Source of the DNA: Bdellovibrio sp. BCCA
Lineage (GTDB): Bacteria; Bdellovibrionota; Bdellovibrionia; Bdellovibrionales; Bdellovibrionaceae
Assembly: GCF_037996825.1 (NCBI RefSeq)
Contig: NZ_JBBNAC010000001.1
Coordinates: 1,922,001-1,986,000, forward strand
Reading direction: 5' to 3'
DNA: 64,000 nucleotides
The notes under the pieces were generated by a model. The model did not search any database. It saw nothing but the letters and a program-made list of their open reading frames with translations, and was not told the DNA's origin. The translations under genes were made by a program, and so were the position numbers. Below, one piece after another: positions 26,603 through 34,394 of this stretch. Within the stretch, counting starts at the first letter, position 1; each line of letters starts with the position of its first letter.

Positions 26603-27146
26603 ATTCAAACCATTCCGGTTTTGATTTTGTGAATCCCGCGATCCACGGGTAAGTCGCGATGTCCGCGATCGTGTAAGTGCTTCCGGCAAGATATTCATTT
26701 TTTTGAAGCTGAAGCTCCATAACTCCCACAAGTCGGATGCACTCTTTTTCGAAGCGTTCAATGAATCCTGGATTTGTAGGCTTCATAGTATTCACACCGT
26801 AATAGTAATTCCCAAATATCGGGCCGATTGCCGACATCTGAAACATCACCCATTGCAGAGTGTGCGCTTTTTCTTCAAGGCTATGACCAATGAAACTTCC
26901 GTACTTTTCAGCGAGATAATAAAGAATCGCACCGCTTTCAAAAACCGTCGTCTTATGATCGTAAGGACCGTGGCGATCCACAATGACCGGGATTCTTCCG
27001 TTGGGATTCATCTCTAAAAACTCAGGAGATTTTTGTTCGTTTTTAGAAAGATCCACCTTGTGTTCAGTGTAGGGAACTTCAAGCTCCTCCAGCATCAAAG
27101 CGATTTTGCGTCCGTTGGGAGTGCTGGCTGTATAGAAATCGATCAT
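26532..27146 (-). CDS. Glutathione S-transferase (YfcG/YghU-like)
   Basis: 204 residues. The N-terminal thioredoxin-type half has STPNGRKIALMLEELEVPY and MNPNGRIPVIVD, then the glutathione-contact ESGAILYYLAEKYG. The C-terminal helical half has WVMFQMSAIGPIFGN, the conserved YTIADIATYPWI and WVQKVSERPAV. This matches the Nu-class disulfide-bond oxidoreductases such as YfcG. The 3' end runs 71 bases into the convergent ttcA, an unusually long overlap between two well-conserved genes. Confidence 0.88.
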   Translation of the reverse strand: MIDFYTASTPNGRKIALMLEELEVPYTEHKVDLSKNEQKSPEFLEMNPNGRIPVIVDRHGPYDHKTTVFESGAILYYLAEKYGSFIGHSLEEKAHTLQWVMFQMSAIGPIFGNYYYGVNTMKPTNPGFIERFEKECIRLVGVMELQLQKNEYLAGSTYTIADIATYPWIAGFTKSKPEWFESKPSVLRWVQKVSERPAVKKVLP

Positions 27147-27230
27147 AGCGTCCTCCTAAGTTTTTAGATCATCTCTTATTTCGTTGGATTTAGTTGTATA
27201 TTAATGAGGAGGTATCATGAAGAAAAAAAA

Positions 27231-27306
27231 TGGTGCGAATAACTGGACTCGAACCAGTGACCTCTTCCATGTCAAGGAAGCGCGCTACCAACTACGCTAT
27301 ATCCGC
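27231..27306 (-). tRNA. tRNA-Val (GAC), CCA encoded
   Basis: The minus-strand sequence folds as a complete 76-base tRNA. Acceptor GCGGATA pairs with TATTCGC (one G-U), the D stem is GCGT/GCGC, the anticodon arm is CTTCC-TTGACAT-GGAAG and the T arm is ACTGG-TTCGAGT-CCAGT, with CCA encoded. Loop bases 34-36 are GAC, valine. A run of T residues follows on the same strand, a likely terminator signal. It stands alone in the gap between the GST and CoA-transferase genes. Confidence 0.92.
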
Positions 27307-27402
27307 ACAAAGAAATAAAAAACTAACACCGATCATTCGGTGCGGCAATCATGGATGCAGAGGGTCAGGGTGTCTGATTAGAATCGGCCAACGAACGGCA
27401 TT

Positions 27403-28773
27403 TTAAAACTCAGCCTTAGCAGTTCCCAGTGGAGCTGCAGGAATTATCCATTGTCCTTTTTCTCCGTCGATTTCTCCCGGAGGTCGAACGCGCCTTACAG
27501 GTCCCCAATAAGTCATGTCATCAATCATCGCGGATTCAAAATACGATGCCTCCGGTAAGGAAGAATGAATATTCCCGCTGGGACCTTTTAAAAGAATATT
27601 AGCAGCCCCCACTAAAGAACCCTTCACAAAGCAATTTGTTCGGTTTTTATAAAGTTCCGTAAGAGCGCGACAGACACCCGCTGCAAGCAAAAACCCTGTG
27701 CCATGATCTAATGCTTGAGCTGGAAGAGGATATGGTTTGGAAGAGTTTTTGGCTAGCGCTCCGGCGGCCGCAATTCCCGTGCTCATCTGCACAAGACTGT
27801 CGAAGCCACGACGATGCTTCCAGGGTCCATGCCATCCATAAGCGTTCATAGTCGCAATCACCAAAGAAGAATTTATCTGCGACACACGTTCTCTGGTAAA
27901 TCCAAGTTTATCCAAAGCTCCCGGACGAAGTCCATGGACCAGCACATGAGCCTCTCTTAAAAGAGCCTCGAAAACCTTTTTTCCATCAGAAGTTGAAATA
28001 TCCAAAAACGCGCAACGCTTTCCCACAGTGGTTTCAGGAAGAAGAGCTGCAACCTCTGCAAACCCGTGCGGGTCAATTCTCAAAACGTCTGCCCCCTGAG
28101 AACTGAGAAACCTTGTGCATTCAGGTCCAGCAATCACACGCGTAAGATCCAGTACGCGAATCCCCGAAAGAGGTTTTTCTGAGGAAGAAATCGCACCGAA
28201 AGCCGGCTTCTGGTGACTCGACATTTTTTCTAAAAATATCGGAAGCTCCTGCACGGCATATTCGCCATGAAAATGCGTTTGCCAACTTTGATAATCTCGC
28301 AGGACTGCCGCACAGCCACCGGCCTCGACAACGGATTTTTCAAGTTCTTCCGAATTTAAGGAAGCTACTTTGGAAGACACCTCTTCGCGGTTGGCAGAAA
28401 CTTTAAGAACGTTTAAAACCGCTTGAAGATGATAACTATAATTGGTGTGAAGACGAATCCAACCATTGGCCGTCATATAGTCTCCAGCAATCGGATCCCA
28501 TGCCGCTGGAATTTCCCAACCTTGGCCCTTTAAAAGAGCTTCAGAGCGAAAGGCGGCGCAAGCCTCTACGCGATCCACTTTGACAGAGGATATTTTTGTG
28601 GAATTCATTCGCGCCGCTTTTAATTCAGCAGTTGCGAGGTTCGCTATTGCGATCACATCGCTTGCAAAACCTGAGACGTCAAAAACCGAAGGAAGAATTT
28701 TTTCAGGACCAGAAAAAGAAATCTGGTGAAGATCGTCACTGTGACCACTTAGAAACTGCCAATAGGATTTCAT
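27403..28773 (-). CDS. Class III CoA-transferase (CaiB/BaiF family)
   Basis: 456 residues. The second half contains the family core GIRVLDLTRVIAGPECTRFLSSQGADVLRIDP, then HVLVHGLRPGALDKLGF, NAYGWHGPWKHRRGFDSLVQMSTG (Asp as the acyl-anhydride nucleophile) and QALDHGTGFLLA. The first ~200 residues are an atypical N-terminal extension with a second, weaker copy of the fold, including the W-D-P-I-A-G stretch. Class III enzymes move CoA between acids. Placed downstream of a hydrolase and a thiolase on the same strand, it may activate a prey-derived acid. The substrate is not predictable. Confidence 0.82.
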   Translation of the reverse strand: MKSYWQFLSGHSDDLHQISFSGPEKILPSVFDVSGFASDVIAIANLATAELKAARMNSTKISSVKVDRVEACAAFRSEALLKGQGWEIPAAWDPIAGDYMTANGWIRLHTNYSYHLQAVLNVLKVSANREEVSSKVASLNSEELEKSVVEAGGCAAVLRDYQSWQTHFHGEYAVQELPIFLEKMSSHQKPAFGAISSSEKPLSGIRVLDLTRVIAGPECTRFLSSQGADVLRIDPHGFAEVAALLPETTVGKRCAFLDISTSDGKKVFEALLREAHVLVHGLRPGALDKLGFTRERVSQINSSLVIATMNAYGWHGPWKHRRGFDSLVQMSTGIAAAGALAKNSSKPYPLPAQALDHGTGFLLAAGVCRALTELYKNRTNCFVKGSLVGAANILLKGPSGNIHSSLPEASYFESAMIDDMTYWGPVRRVRPPGEIDGEKGQWIIPAAPLGTAKAEF

Positions 28774-28793
28774 ATAAAAATCCTATCATGAAC

Positions 28794-29624
28794 TTAGCAG
28801 GGATCAATGAATTCAGCGACTTGTTGAGTGACTTTCGGATCTTTCAAAATCCGACGATGCCCTAGATTTGTGGTTGTTAGAAGATGTGCGTGAGGCCAGG
28901 CTTCTTTTATTTCGAGGGCCGCGGTATAGCCGACTTCTTTGTCTTCTTTGTCGTGCACGATCAAAGCTGGGATCTGTAATTTACTCCCGATATTACCGAC
29001 ATTGAGTTCCTTGGCTGTGAGTCCTACTTTTTGCGCGAGACTTTTTAAGAAATATTTCTGCGCCGAAGGACTGATGGAAATAAATTTTAAGTAATCGTCG
29101 ACAACAACTTCATAACGAGAAGGCCCCGCGACCAAAACTAATTTTTCAACTTTCAAGCCCCATGAAGCCCCAAGCACAGAACAGCCTGCACCAAATGAAT
29201 GCGCTATGACTGCCTTAAAAGGTCCCAGCTCTTTTTGAGCGCGAATAAGAAATTTTGCATAATCACCAACATTGGTGCGTTCACCTTCAGAGCCGCCATG
29301 CGCAGGACCGTCGAGAGCGATCACACGGTAGCCTTTTTCCACTAAGGGTTCTGCAAAAGCTCCCATCTGTGTACCTCGGCCGCTCCAACCATGAACAAGA
29401 ACAACAAGGGGACCTGTTGAAGGCCCCCATTCAAACGCCGCAATGCCGCCAGCGAGAGTGTATTTTTTTGCAGACTCAAACCAGGACCTTTCCGACTCAG
29501 GTCGTGGAACCCTTGTTGGAGTTAGAAACAGATCCTCCGCCCAAGAGGCACTTCGCTTAGGAAGCACCCACGAGAAATACCGAATAAAAAGAAACCATAA
29601 TTTCTGCTTGAGCGAAGATTCCAT
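28794..29624 (-). CDS. Alpha/beta hydrolase
   Basis: 276 residues, predicted cytoplasmic or membrane-associated (no signal peptide, one hydrophobic start). The fold shows VVLVHGWSGRG, ALDGPAHGGSEG, the nucleophile in AHSFGAG, an acid in HDKEDKEV and a histidine in LGHRRILKD, all in the usual order for lipases, thioesterases and peptidase-like hydrolases. It is three bases downstream of the thiolase gene on the same strand, so it belongs to the TetR-controlled CoA block. A thioesterase role is one possibility. Confidence 0.8.
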   Translation of the reverse strand: MESSLKQKLWFLFIRYFSWVLPKRSASWAEDLFLTPTRVPRPESERSWFESAKKYTLAGGIAAFEWGPSTGPLVVLVHGWSGRGTQMGAFAEPLVEKGYRVIALDGPAHGGSEGERTNVGDYAKFLIRAQKELGPFKAVIAHSFGAGCSVLGASWGLKVEKLVLVAGPSRYEVVVDDYLKFISISPSAQKYFLKSLAQKVGLTAKELNVGNIGSKLQIPALIVHDKEDKEVGYTAALEIKEAWPHAHLLTTTNLGHRRILKDPKVTQQVAEFIDPC

Positions 29625-29627
29625 AAA

Positions 29628-30914
29628 CTATCTTTCTACAATGGCAACAACACCCATGCCGCCCGCAGTACAGATCGAGATCAATCCACGACCTGATCCT
29701 TTTTGCGAAAGCATTTTTGCAAGACTCGCAAGAATTCTTCCGCCGGTTGCCGCGAATGGATGACCTAAAGCCAAGCTTCCGCCGTTGACGTTCATTTTTG
29801 ATCTATCAATAGAACCCAACGCCTTGCTGCCAAAGTTCTTCTGACAATATTCATCAGATTCCCACGCCTTCAATGTACAGAGCACTTGACCTGCAAAGGC
29901 TTCATGGATTTCGTAAAAATCAAAGTCCTGCAAAGTCAAATTGTTACGTTTTAATAGACGTCCTACAGCCGTAGCCGGAGCCATCAAAAGCCCTTCGCCA
30001 TTCACATAATCCACAGCCGCATATTCAGCGTCACGCAAATAAGCAAGCACCGGAAGATTGTGTTTTTGCGCGAAGTCTTCACTGCCAAGAAGAACCGCCG
30101 CTGCACCATCTGTTAGCGGCGTGCTATTTCCCGCAGTTAAAGTTCCTGTTCCGGTAAAATCAAAAGCCGGTTTTAGTTTCGCAAGCTTTTCAATTGTTGT
30201 ATCAGCACGAACGAATGTGTCCTTTTTAAGACCATTAAATTCAAAAACCAAATCATTATAAAAACCCGCTTCGTAAGCGCGAGCAGCATTCATATGACTG
30301 TGGTATGCCAACTCATCTTGCGCTTCACGAGTGATCTTCCAATCCTTCACCATCAATTCACAGTGTTGGCCCATGGAAAGGCCCGTGCGAGGTTCTTGTA
30401 CGTTCGGGAAACGAGGTTTTAAATATTCTGGCTTAAGCTCTGCAAATTTTTTGAGTTTTGCGAGCATCGATGGTTCTTTTTGCGCTTCCATCATGATCCA
30501 AGAAAATTCATGAGGAAGAACTCCCGCGATATCACTGTTCGTGTCCGTACCGCCCGCAATACCACTTTCAATTTGGCCAGAAGCAATTTTCAAAGCGATC
30601 TGTGCGGCCGTTTCTAATCCCGTCCCACAAGCTCTTTGTACGTCATAACCAGGCGTGTGTGGATCAAGACCCGAACTCAATAAAGATTCGCGAGAGAGAT
30701 TCCAATCCGAAGCGTTTTTCATCACCGCTCCTAAAGAGACATCTCCGAGACGCTCGCCCTGAAGATTCGTTTTTGCGACAAGATCTTTTAAAGTCGCCTT
30801 CATAAGATCTTTATTCGATGTTCTTGAATAATGCGTGAACGACTTTGTAAAAGGAGTTCGGGAGCCACCTAGAATTGCAACGGGTCTCATTGTCTTATTA
30901 TTGCTCATATACAT
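29628..30914 (-). CDS. Acetyl-CoA acyltransferase (FadI-type thiolase)
   Basis: 428 residues, the length of FadI-type enzymes. Visible catalytic sites are the acyl cysteine in VQRACGTGLETAAQ, the histidine in LALGHPFAATG and the second cysteine in SICTAGGMG. The enzyme cleaves 3-ketoacyl-CoA in beta-oxidation or makes acetoacetyl-CoA. Three start codons are close (MYM...M). AAAGG is better spaced for the ATG at 30908 than for 30914. Its promoter carries a palindromic operator shared with the divergent TetR gene. The hydrolase and CoA-transferase genes follow on the same transcript. Confidence 0.88.
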   Translation of the reverse strand: MYMSNNKTMRPVAILGGSRTPFTKSFTHYSRTSNKDLMKATLKDLVAKTNLQGERLGDVSLGAVMKNASDWNLSRESLLSSGLDPHTPGYDVQRACGTGLETAAQIALKIASGQIESGIAGGTDTNSDIAGVLPHEFSWIMMEAQKEPSMLAKLKKFAELKPEYLKPRFPNVQEPRTGLSMGQHCELMVKDWKITREAQDELAYHSHMNAARAYEAGFYNDLVFEFNGLKKDTFVRADTTIEKLAKLKPAFDFTGTGTLTAGNSTPLTDGAAAVLLGSEDFAQKHNLPVLAYLRDAEYAAVDYVNGEGLLMAPATAVGRLLKRNNLTLQDFDFYEIHEAFAGQVLCTLKAWESDEYCQKNFGSKALGSIDRSKMNVNGGSLALGHPFAATGGRILASLAKMLSQKGSGRGLISICTAGGMGVVAIVER

Positions 30915-30947
30915 ATCCTTTATATCGACTTACAGGAAGTTCTTGAA

Positions 30948-30969
30948 ATCTACCTACCAATAGGTAGAT
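30948..30969. promoter_or_regulatory. Palindromic operator between tetR and thiolase genes
   Basis: Perfect nine-base inverted repeat: ATCTACCTA (30948-30956), spacer CCAA, TAGGTAGAT (30961-30969). It covers the spacer of the plus-strand promoter (TTGAAA 30943-30948, -10 GATAAT 30967-30972) and overlaps the minus-strand -10 TATTAT (30968-30973, with TTGCTT 17 bases upstream of it). Repressor bound here would shut both directions. Typical TetR sites are 15-22 base palindromes like this. Confidence 0.82.
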
Positions 30970-31005
30970 AATAAGACAGTACGAAAACTAAAGCAAGGAC
31001 TGTTC

Positions 31006-31575
31006 ATGGATCCCAAAAACGACACGAAAACCCGCGCTATTGACCTTGGTCGCCATTATCTGCAAACACTTGGATTTAATGGATTTAGTTTTCAAACGAT
31101 TGCCGATGAGCTCGGTATTAAAAAAGCGAGTCTTCATTACTATTTCGCGTCAAAAGAAGATATGGGTTTAGCTTTACTCAAAGACTATGAAGACGCTTAT
31201 GAGCGTTGGACGACAAAGGTATCCTCCCTGCCTGCAGAGAAAAAGCTAGAGCAAATGCTGAATGTTTTTTGCAAGATGGGTTTAGATCATAAAAAGATTT
31301 GCCCGGCGGGAGTGCTCTGTGCTGACTTTAACACTCTTCCAAACAATATGAAAAAACGCCTGATTGAATTTCATGATATTCAACGCCAATGGATGATTGA
31401 TACCCTTAAGCAAGGTGTTCAGGAGAAAACCTTAAGAAAGGATTTAAGCATTGAAGCGACGGCAGATCTTTTTCTGACCTCCATTCAGGGAGGCTTGCAG
31501 GTGGCGCGTCTTCGTGGAGACATGGAAAGTTTTAAAAAAATGATACGGCTTTTAATTAAAAATATCTCGATTTAA
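31006..31575 (+). CDS. TetR-family transcriptional regulator
   Basis: 189 residues. The N-terminal helix-turn-helix reads FNGFSFQTIADELGIKKASLHYYFASKEDM, the TetR signature (positions about 26-55). The C-terminal helical ligand domain has TADLFLTSIQGGLQVARL, usual for TetR_C. Divergent from the thiolase gene with a perfect palindromic operator in the gap, it almost certainly controls itself and the CoA block at 27403-30914. The ligand may be an acyl-CoA or fatty acid, as for other TetR regulators of beta-oxidation. Confidence 0.88.
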   Translation: MDPKNDTKTRAIDLGRHYLQTLGFNGFSFQTIADELGIKKASLHYYFASKEDMGLALLKDYEDAYERWTTKVSSLPAEKKLEQMLNVFCKMGLDHKKICPAGVLCADFNTLPNNMKKRLIEFHDIQRQWMIDTLKQGVQEKTLRKDLSIEATADLFLTSIQGGLQVARLRGDMESFKKMIRLLIKNISI

Positions 31576-31580
31576 AGACT

Positions 31581-33344
31581 CTAACGATTAAAGACTTTCC
31601 AGTCTTTAAGATTGTAGCGCGAAAGAATTTTATCAAGCTCGTTACTTGTACGGGCTTTTTCAAACCACGCATCCAGATGTTGTGGCAAGAATCCAAATTC
31701 GGGCTCTTTGGGATTACTCACGAGCACTAAAGAGTTAAAACCCGTGAGTGACGTTGGCAAAAGCTGCAAAGGCACGTGAGCACGTCGAAGCAATGAATAA
31801 CGAAGAACGTTGTAATCCCCCAACGCCAAATCCACACGACGATCACTGATCATTTTTGTCATACGGTCTGCCACATCTGAACCCGTGAGTTTTATCGCTC
31901 TAGCCGAATAATCAATACTCAAGCTGTTTCCCGATTCACTGCCAAGGTCCGCGAAAACGACTTTTTTATTGCGCACAAATTCATTGTCAATCAACGGCTC
32001 TCTTAAGCCCGGAGAAAGCAAAGCCCCCGTATAACTAACTCCAAGATTAGGCCCCACGACACGAACATCAGGAAGATAGCGAACCATGTAGCGCGGACCG
32101 ATGATGTAATTCACCCTTTGCGCCTGTAAGGCAGAAACGAGTCTCGTATTAGGAATGCTTTCTAACTCCACTGTAAAACCGTGCAGCTTCGCGACAGCGG
32201 TGAGAATATCGTAAATATAACCGCCCCAGACACCAGGACCTTTTTCACAAAGATACGGACAAAGAGGCGCCACACCAATACGAATATTTAAAAAGCCCCG
32301 CTCTTTAATATCAGAGGGCTCACGCAGATTTTTTAATTCTTTATTTGCACCGACAGCCGACGTCGTTGCCACTTTCTGCACCGGGCGCCCCATCCAACCA
32401 GGGTATGCATTGATGTTTTTCTCTGTCACAGGATAAGTGGGAACGAGCTTCTTTTCTGGAACAGGTTCTTTTCCCAGATATGCGACCAATGAGCGTGCGA
32501 TTTCCCTGCCAAGTTCCGCACAAAACTGAGCGGAGTCAATCACAGTGAGCCGTTTGTTTTTAATATTTTCGATTGATTGCGGATCACCATCAAATGTCGC
32601 GTGTAAAATTTCGTTTCGCTTTTTCTCAAGCAGTCTTTTTACAATCGTAAGCCCGCCTCCATCATTGACCGTGAAGATCACGTCGACACTGCCTTTAACC
32701 GGAAAGTTTTTAAGAAAAGCTTTAACGGCCTTTTCGCCGGATTCCGGGTCCACAGCTTCGTAACGTTTTAAAACTTTGAATTTACGATTGCGCTTGCGAA
32801 GAGCATCAAAAAATCCATCCACCCGCTCTGTCGTTGAAGACACTTTCGGATATTCAAAAACAACGATACGAATTTCATGGTCTTTATCGTAAAGCGAATC
32901 AATATACTCGCCATTGTCTTTTCCACCGGTATAGTTGTCACTTGTCGCAAACGAAGTCAGCTGACCATTTACAATATACTGATCATAAGCAAAGACCGGA
33001 ACACCTGCGCCATTGGCTTCTTGCAGACCTCTGGCAAGAGCCGAGTTGTCTGTGGGTTGAATCACCAAAGCTTGCGGAGATTTTTTTAACGCTTCATCAA
33101 GCTGAGAAACTTGATTGAGAATTCCTTTTCGCCCTTCGCCTGCAACATAAGAAATCAGTTCAACCTTGTCTTTGCCTTTTTTATTAAATAGCGAAATCTC
33201 TTCTTCAAAACCTTTGCGCATGGCCACTTGGCCTTCAATCTTCATACTCCAGTAGAGCACAGGAACTTTCCAGGTTTTGGCAAAGGATGCATTTGAAAAA
33301 ACAAAAGAGAAAAATAAGAAGAAGAAAGCGACTAGAGATTTCAC
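31581..33344 (-). CDS. Fused periplasmic solute-binding protein (type 1 sugar-binding + type 2 SBP_bac_3)
   Basis: 587 residues with a signal peptide ending at ASFA. Residues about 25-310 form an RbsB-like type 1 binding fold (ALVIQPTDNSALARGLQEANGAGVPVFAYD, VDVIFTVNDGGGLTIVKRLL, ILHATFDGDPQSIENI, VIDSAQFCAELGREIA). Residues about 345-587 form a type 2 fold (GVWGGYIYDILTAVAKLHGF, RVNYIIGPRYMVRYLPDV, DRRVDLALGDYNVLRYSL). No membrane helix or signalling domain is visible after them. Such a double binding protein is not the usual transporter subunit or receptor, and no permease or ATPase gene is adjacent. Its downstream partner is unknown. Confidence 0.72.
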   Translation of the reverse strand: MKSLVAFFFLFFSFVFSNASFAKTWKVPVLYWSMKIEGQVAMRKGFEEEISLFNKKGKDKVELISYVAGEGRKGILNQVSQLDEALKKSPQALVIQPTDNSALARGLQEANGAGVPVFAYDQYIVNGQLTSFATSDNYTGGKDNGEYIDSLYDKDHEIRIVVFEYPKVSSTTERVDGFFDALRKRNRKFKVLKRYEAVDPESGEKAVKAFLKNFPVKGSVDVIFTVNDGGGLTIVKRLLEKKRNEILHATFDGDPQSIENIKNKRLTVIDSAQFCAELGREIARSLVAYLGKEPVPEKKLVPTYPVTEKNINAYPGWMGRPVQKVATTSAVGANKELKNLREPSDIKERGFLNIRIGVAPLCPYLCEKGPGVWGGYIYDILTAVAKLHGFTVELESIPNTRLVSALQAQRVNYIIGPRYMVRYLPDVRVVGPNLGVSYTGALLSPGLREPLIDNEFVRNKKVVFADLGSESGNSLSIDYSARAIKLTGSDVADRMTKMISDRRVDLALGDYNVLRYSLLRRAHVPLQLLPTSLTGFNSLVLVSNPKEPEFGFLPQHLDAWFEKARTSNELDKILSRYNLKDWKVFNR

Positions 33345-33418
33345 TCAAAACAGTATTATCGAAGGATGACCAATTATCAATGTCGCTCTGAAATATTACG
33401 ATTCATTAACAATGTTCA

Positions 33419-33438
33419 GGGACGTTCCATGACGTCCC
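33419..33438 (-). terminator. Weak hairpin after the FlgT-like lipoprotein gene
   Basis: GGGACGT and ACGTCCC pair around a six-base loop, 18 bases beyond the stop of the gene ending at 33457. No good U-tract follows on the minus strand, so termination here is uncertain. Confidence 0.35.
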
Positions 33439-33456
33439 CCATAAATTGCAAATGTC

Positions 33457-34383
33457 TTAGTACAACTCAACGCGGTCGTTTTCACGGAAGCCCGAACCAG
33501 AGTGGATCACGGCGATGGCGCCGTCATTTCCAAAATAGCTGATGACCTCCAAAGTTCCTTTCAATCGTCCTGGAACTCGGCCAATATGACTTCCACTTTC
33601 GGGATCATACACATCATCACCGTCTTCAGTGACTTTTAATAAATCCCCGACTTGTAAACCAGAGACGCGGCCGACATTAAGATAAATACGATCCCCGTTG
33701 ATCGCAGCAATGCGACCTTCCCAAGAAACTTTATCTAAAGAAGCCAGCACCTGCGGAGTGAAATCCAAGAACGCGTCTTTAACGATAACCTCAACCATCT
33801 CAGGATTGTTAGCCAAGAACTTATCAGTCTCAACTCTTTCAGCAACGCGAACGCCTTGTTCTTCAACCGTGACTGTTTTCACTGTATTGAAAACCTCACG
33901 GCCTGAGCGTCCTGTTACAACGCGAACTTGAGCCACGACTTCAAACGCCGTTGTAAGATGACGAACAACACCGACATTATCAGCCTTACGTTTAATACGA
34001 ATATCCTGAATTTTTCCTTCAAGAACCGCATTCACACCCATGGCTTGTGCCGCTTTGGCTACATCCTGAAGTTTGTACTGACCAGCTTCCATCATCTTAG
34101 AAAGATCTAAATTCAGCTCTTTGCTATCCAAAGCTATCACTTCACCTGTGCGATTTAAATCCGCAATAAAGGCAGAACGGGCTTTGTCTCTAAATTCTTG
34201 CGGACGCTTGTCTGAAGAATCCAAAAATGGAAGCACCATCAAACGTTTGCGCGGAGATGAATCGTCCTTACGGGCCTCGTAACTCACATCTTTAATTTCA
34301 CGACGCATTGTCGGCTGGCTGCGATCAAAAGTTGTGCAAGAGACCAACGACAAAAGAAAAAGAGCTAAAACAAAACCCTTCAT
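33457..34383 (-). CDS. Lipoprotein with CsgG/FlgT-like middle and FlgT_C-like domain
   Basis: 308 residues. The ATG at 34383 follows AGGAGG and gives lipobox LVSC (Cys16). The first domain (RLMVLPFLDSSDKRP..., FIADLNRTGEVIAL, VNAVLEGKIQDIRIKR) resembles the CsgG/TolB-N/FlgT-middle fold. The last ~80 residues (IYLNVGRVSGLQVGDLLKV, GRLKGTLEVISYFGNDGAIA) resemble FlgT_C, a small beta domain. FlgT is a periplasmic part of the flagellar H/T ring. The preceding gene encodes an FlgT_N-like protein, with a 12-base overlap-free gap. The assignment is tentative, and a secretion-related lipoprotein is the alternative. Confidence 0.5.
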   Translation of the reverse strand: MKGFVLALFLLSLVSCTTFDRSQPTMRREIKDVSYEARKDDSSPRKRLMVLPFLDSSDKRPQEFRDKARSAFIADLNRTGEVIALDSKELNLDLSKMMEAGQYKLQDVAKAAQAMGVNAVLEGKIQDIRIKRKADNVGVVRHLTTAFEVVAQVRVVTGRSGREVFNTVKTVTVEEQGVRVAERVETDKFLANNPEMVEVIVKDAFLDFTPQVLASLDKVSWEGRIAAINGDRIYLNVGRVSGLQVGDLLKVTEDGDDVYDPESGSHIGRVPGRLKGTLEVISYFGNDGAIAVIHSGSGFRENDRVELY

Positions 34384-34394
34384 GACCGCACCTC

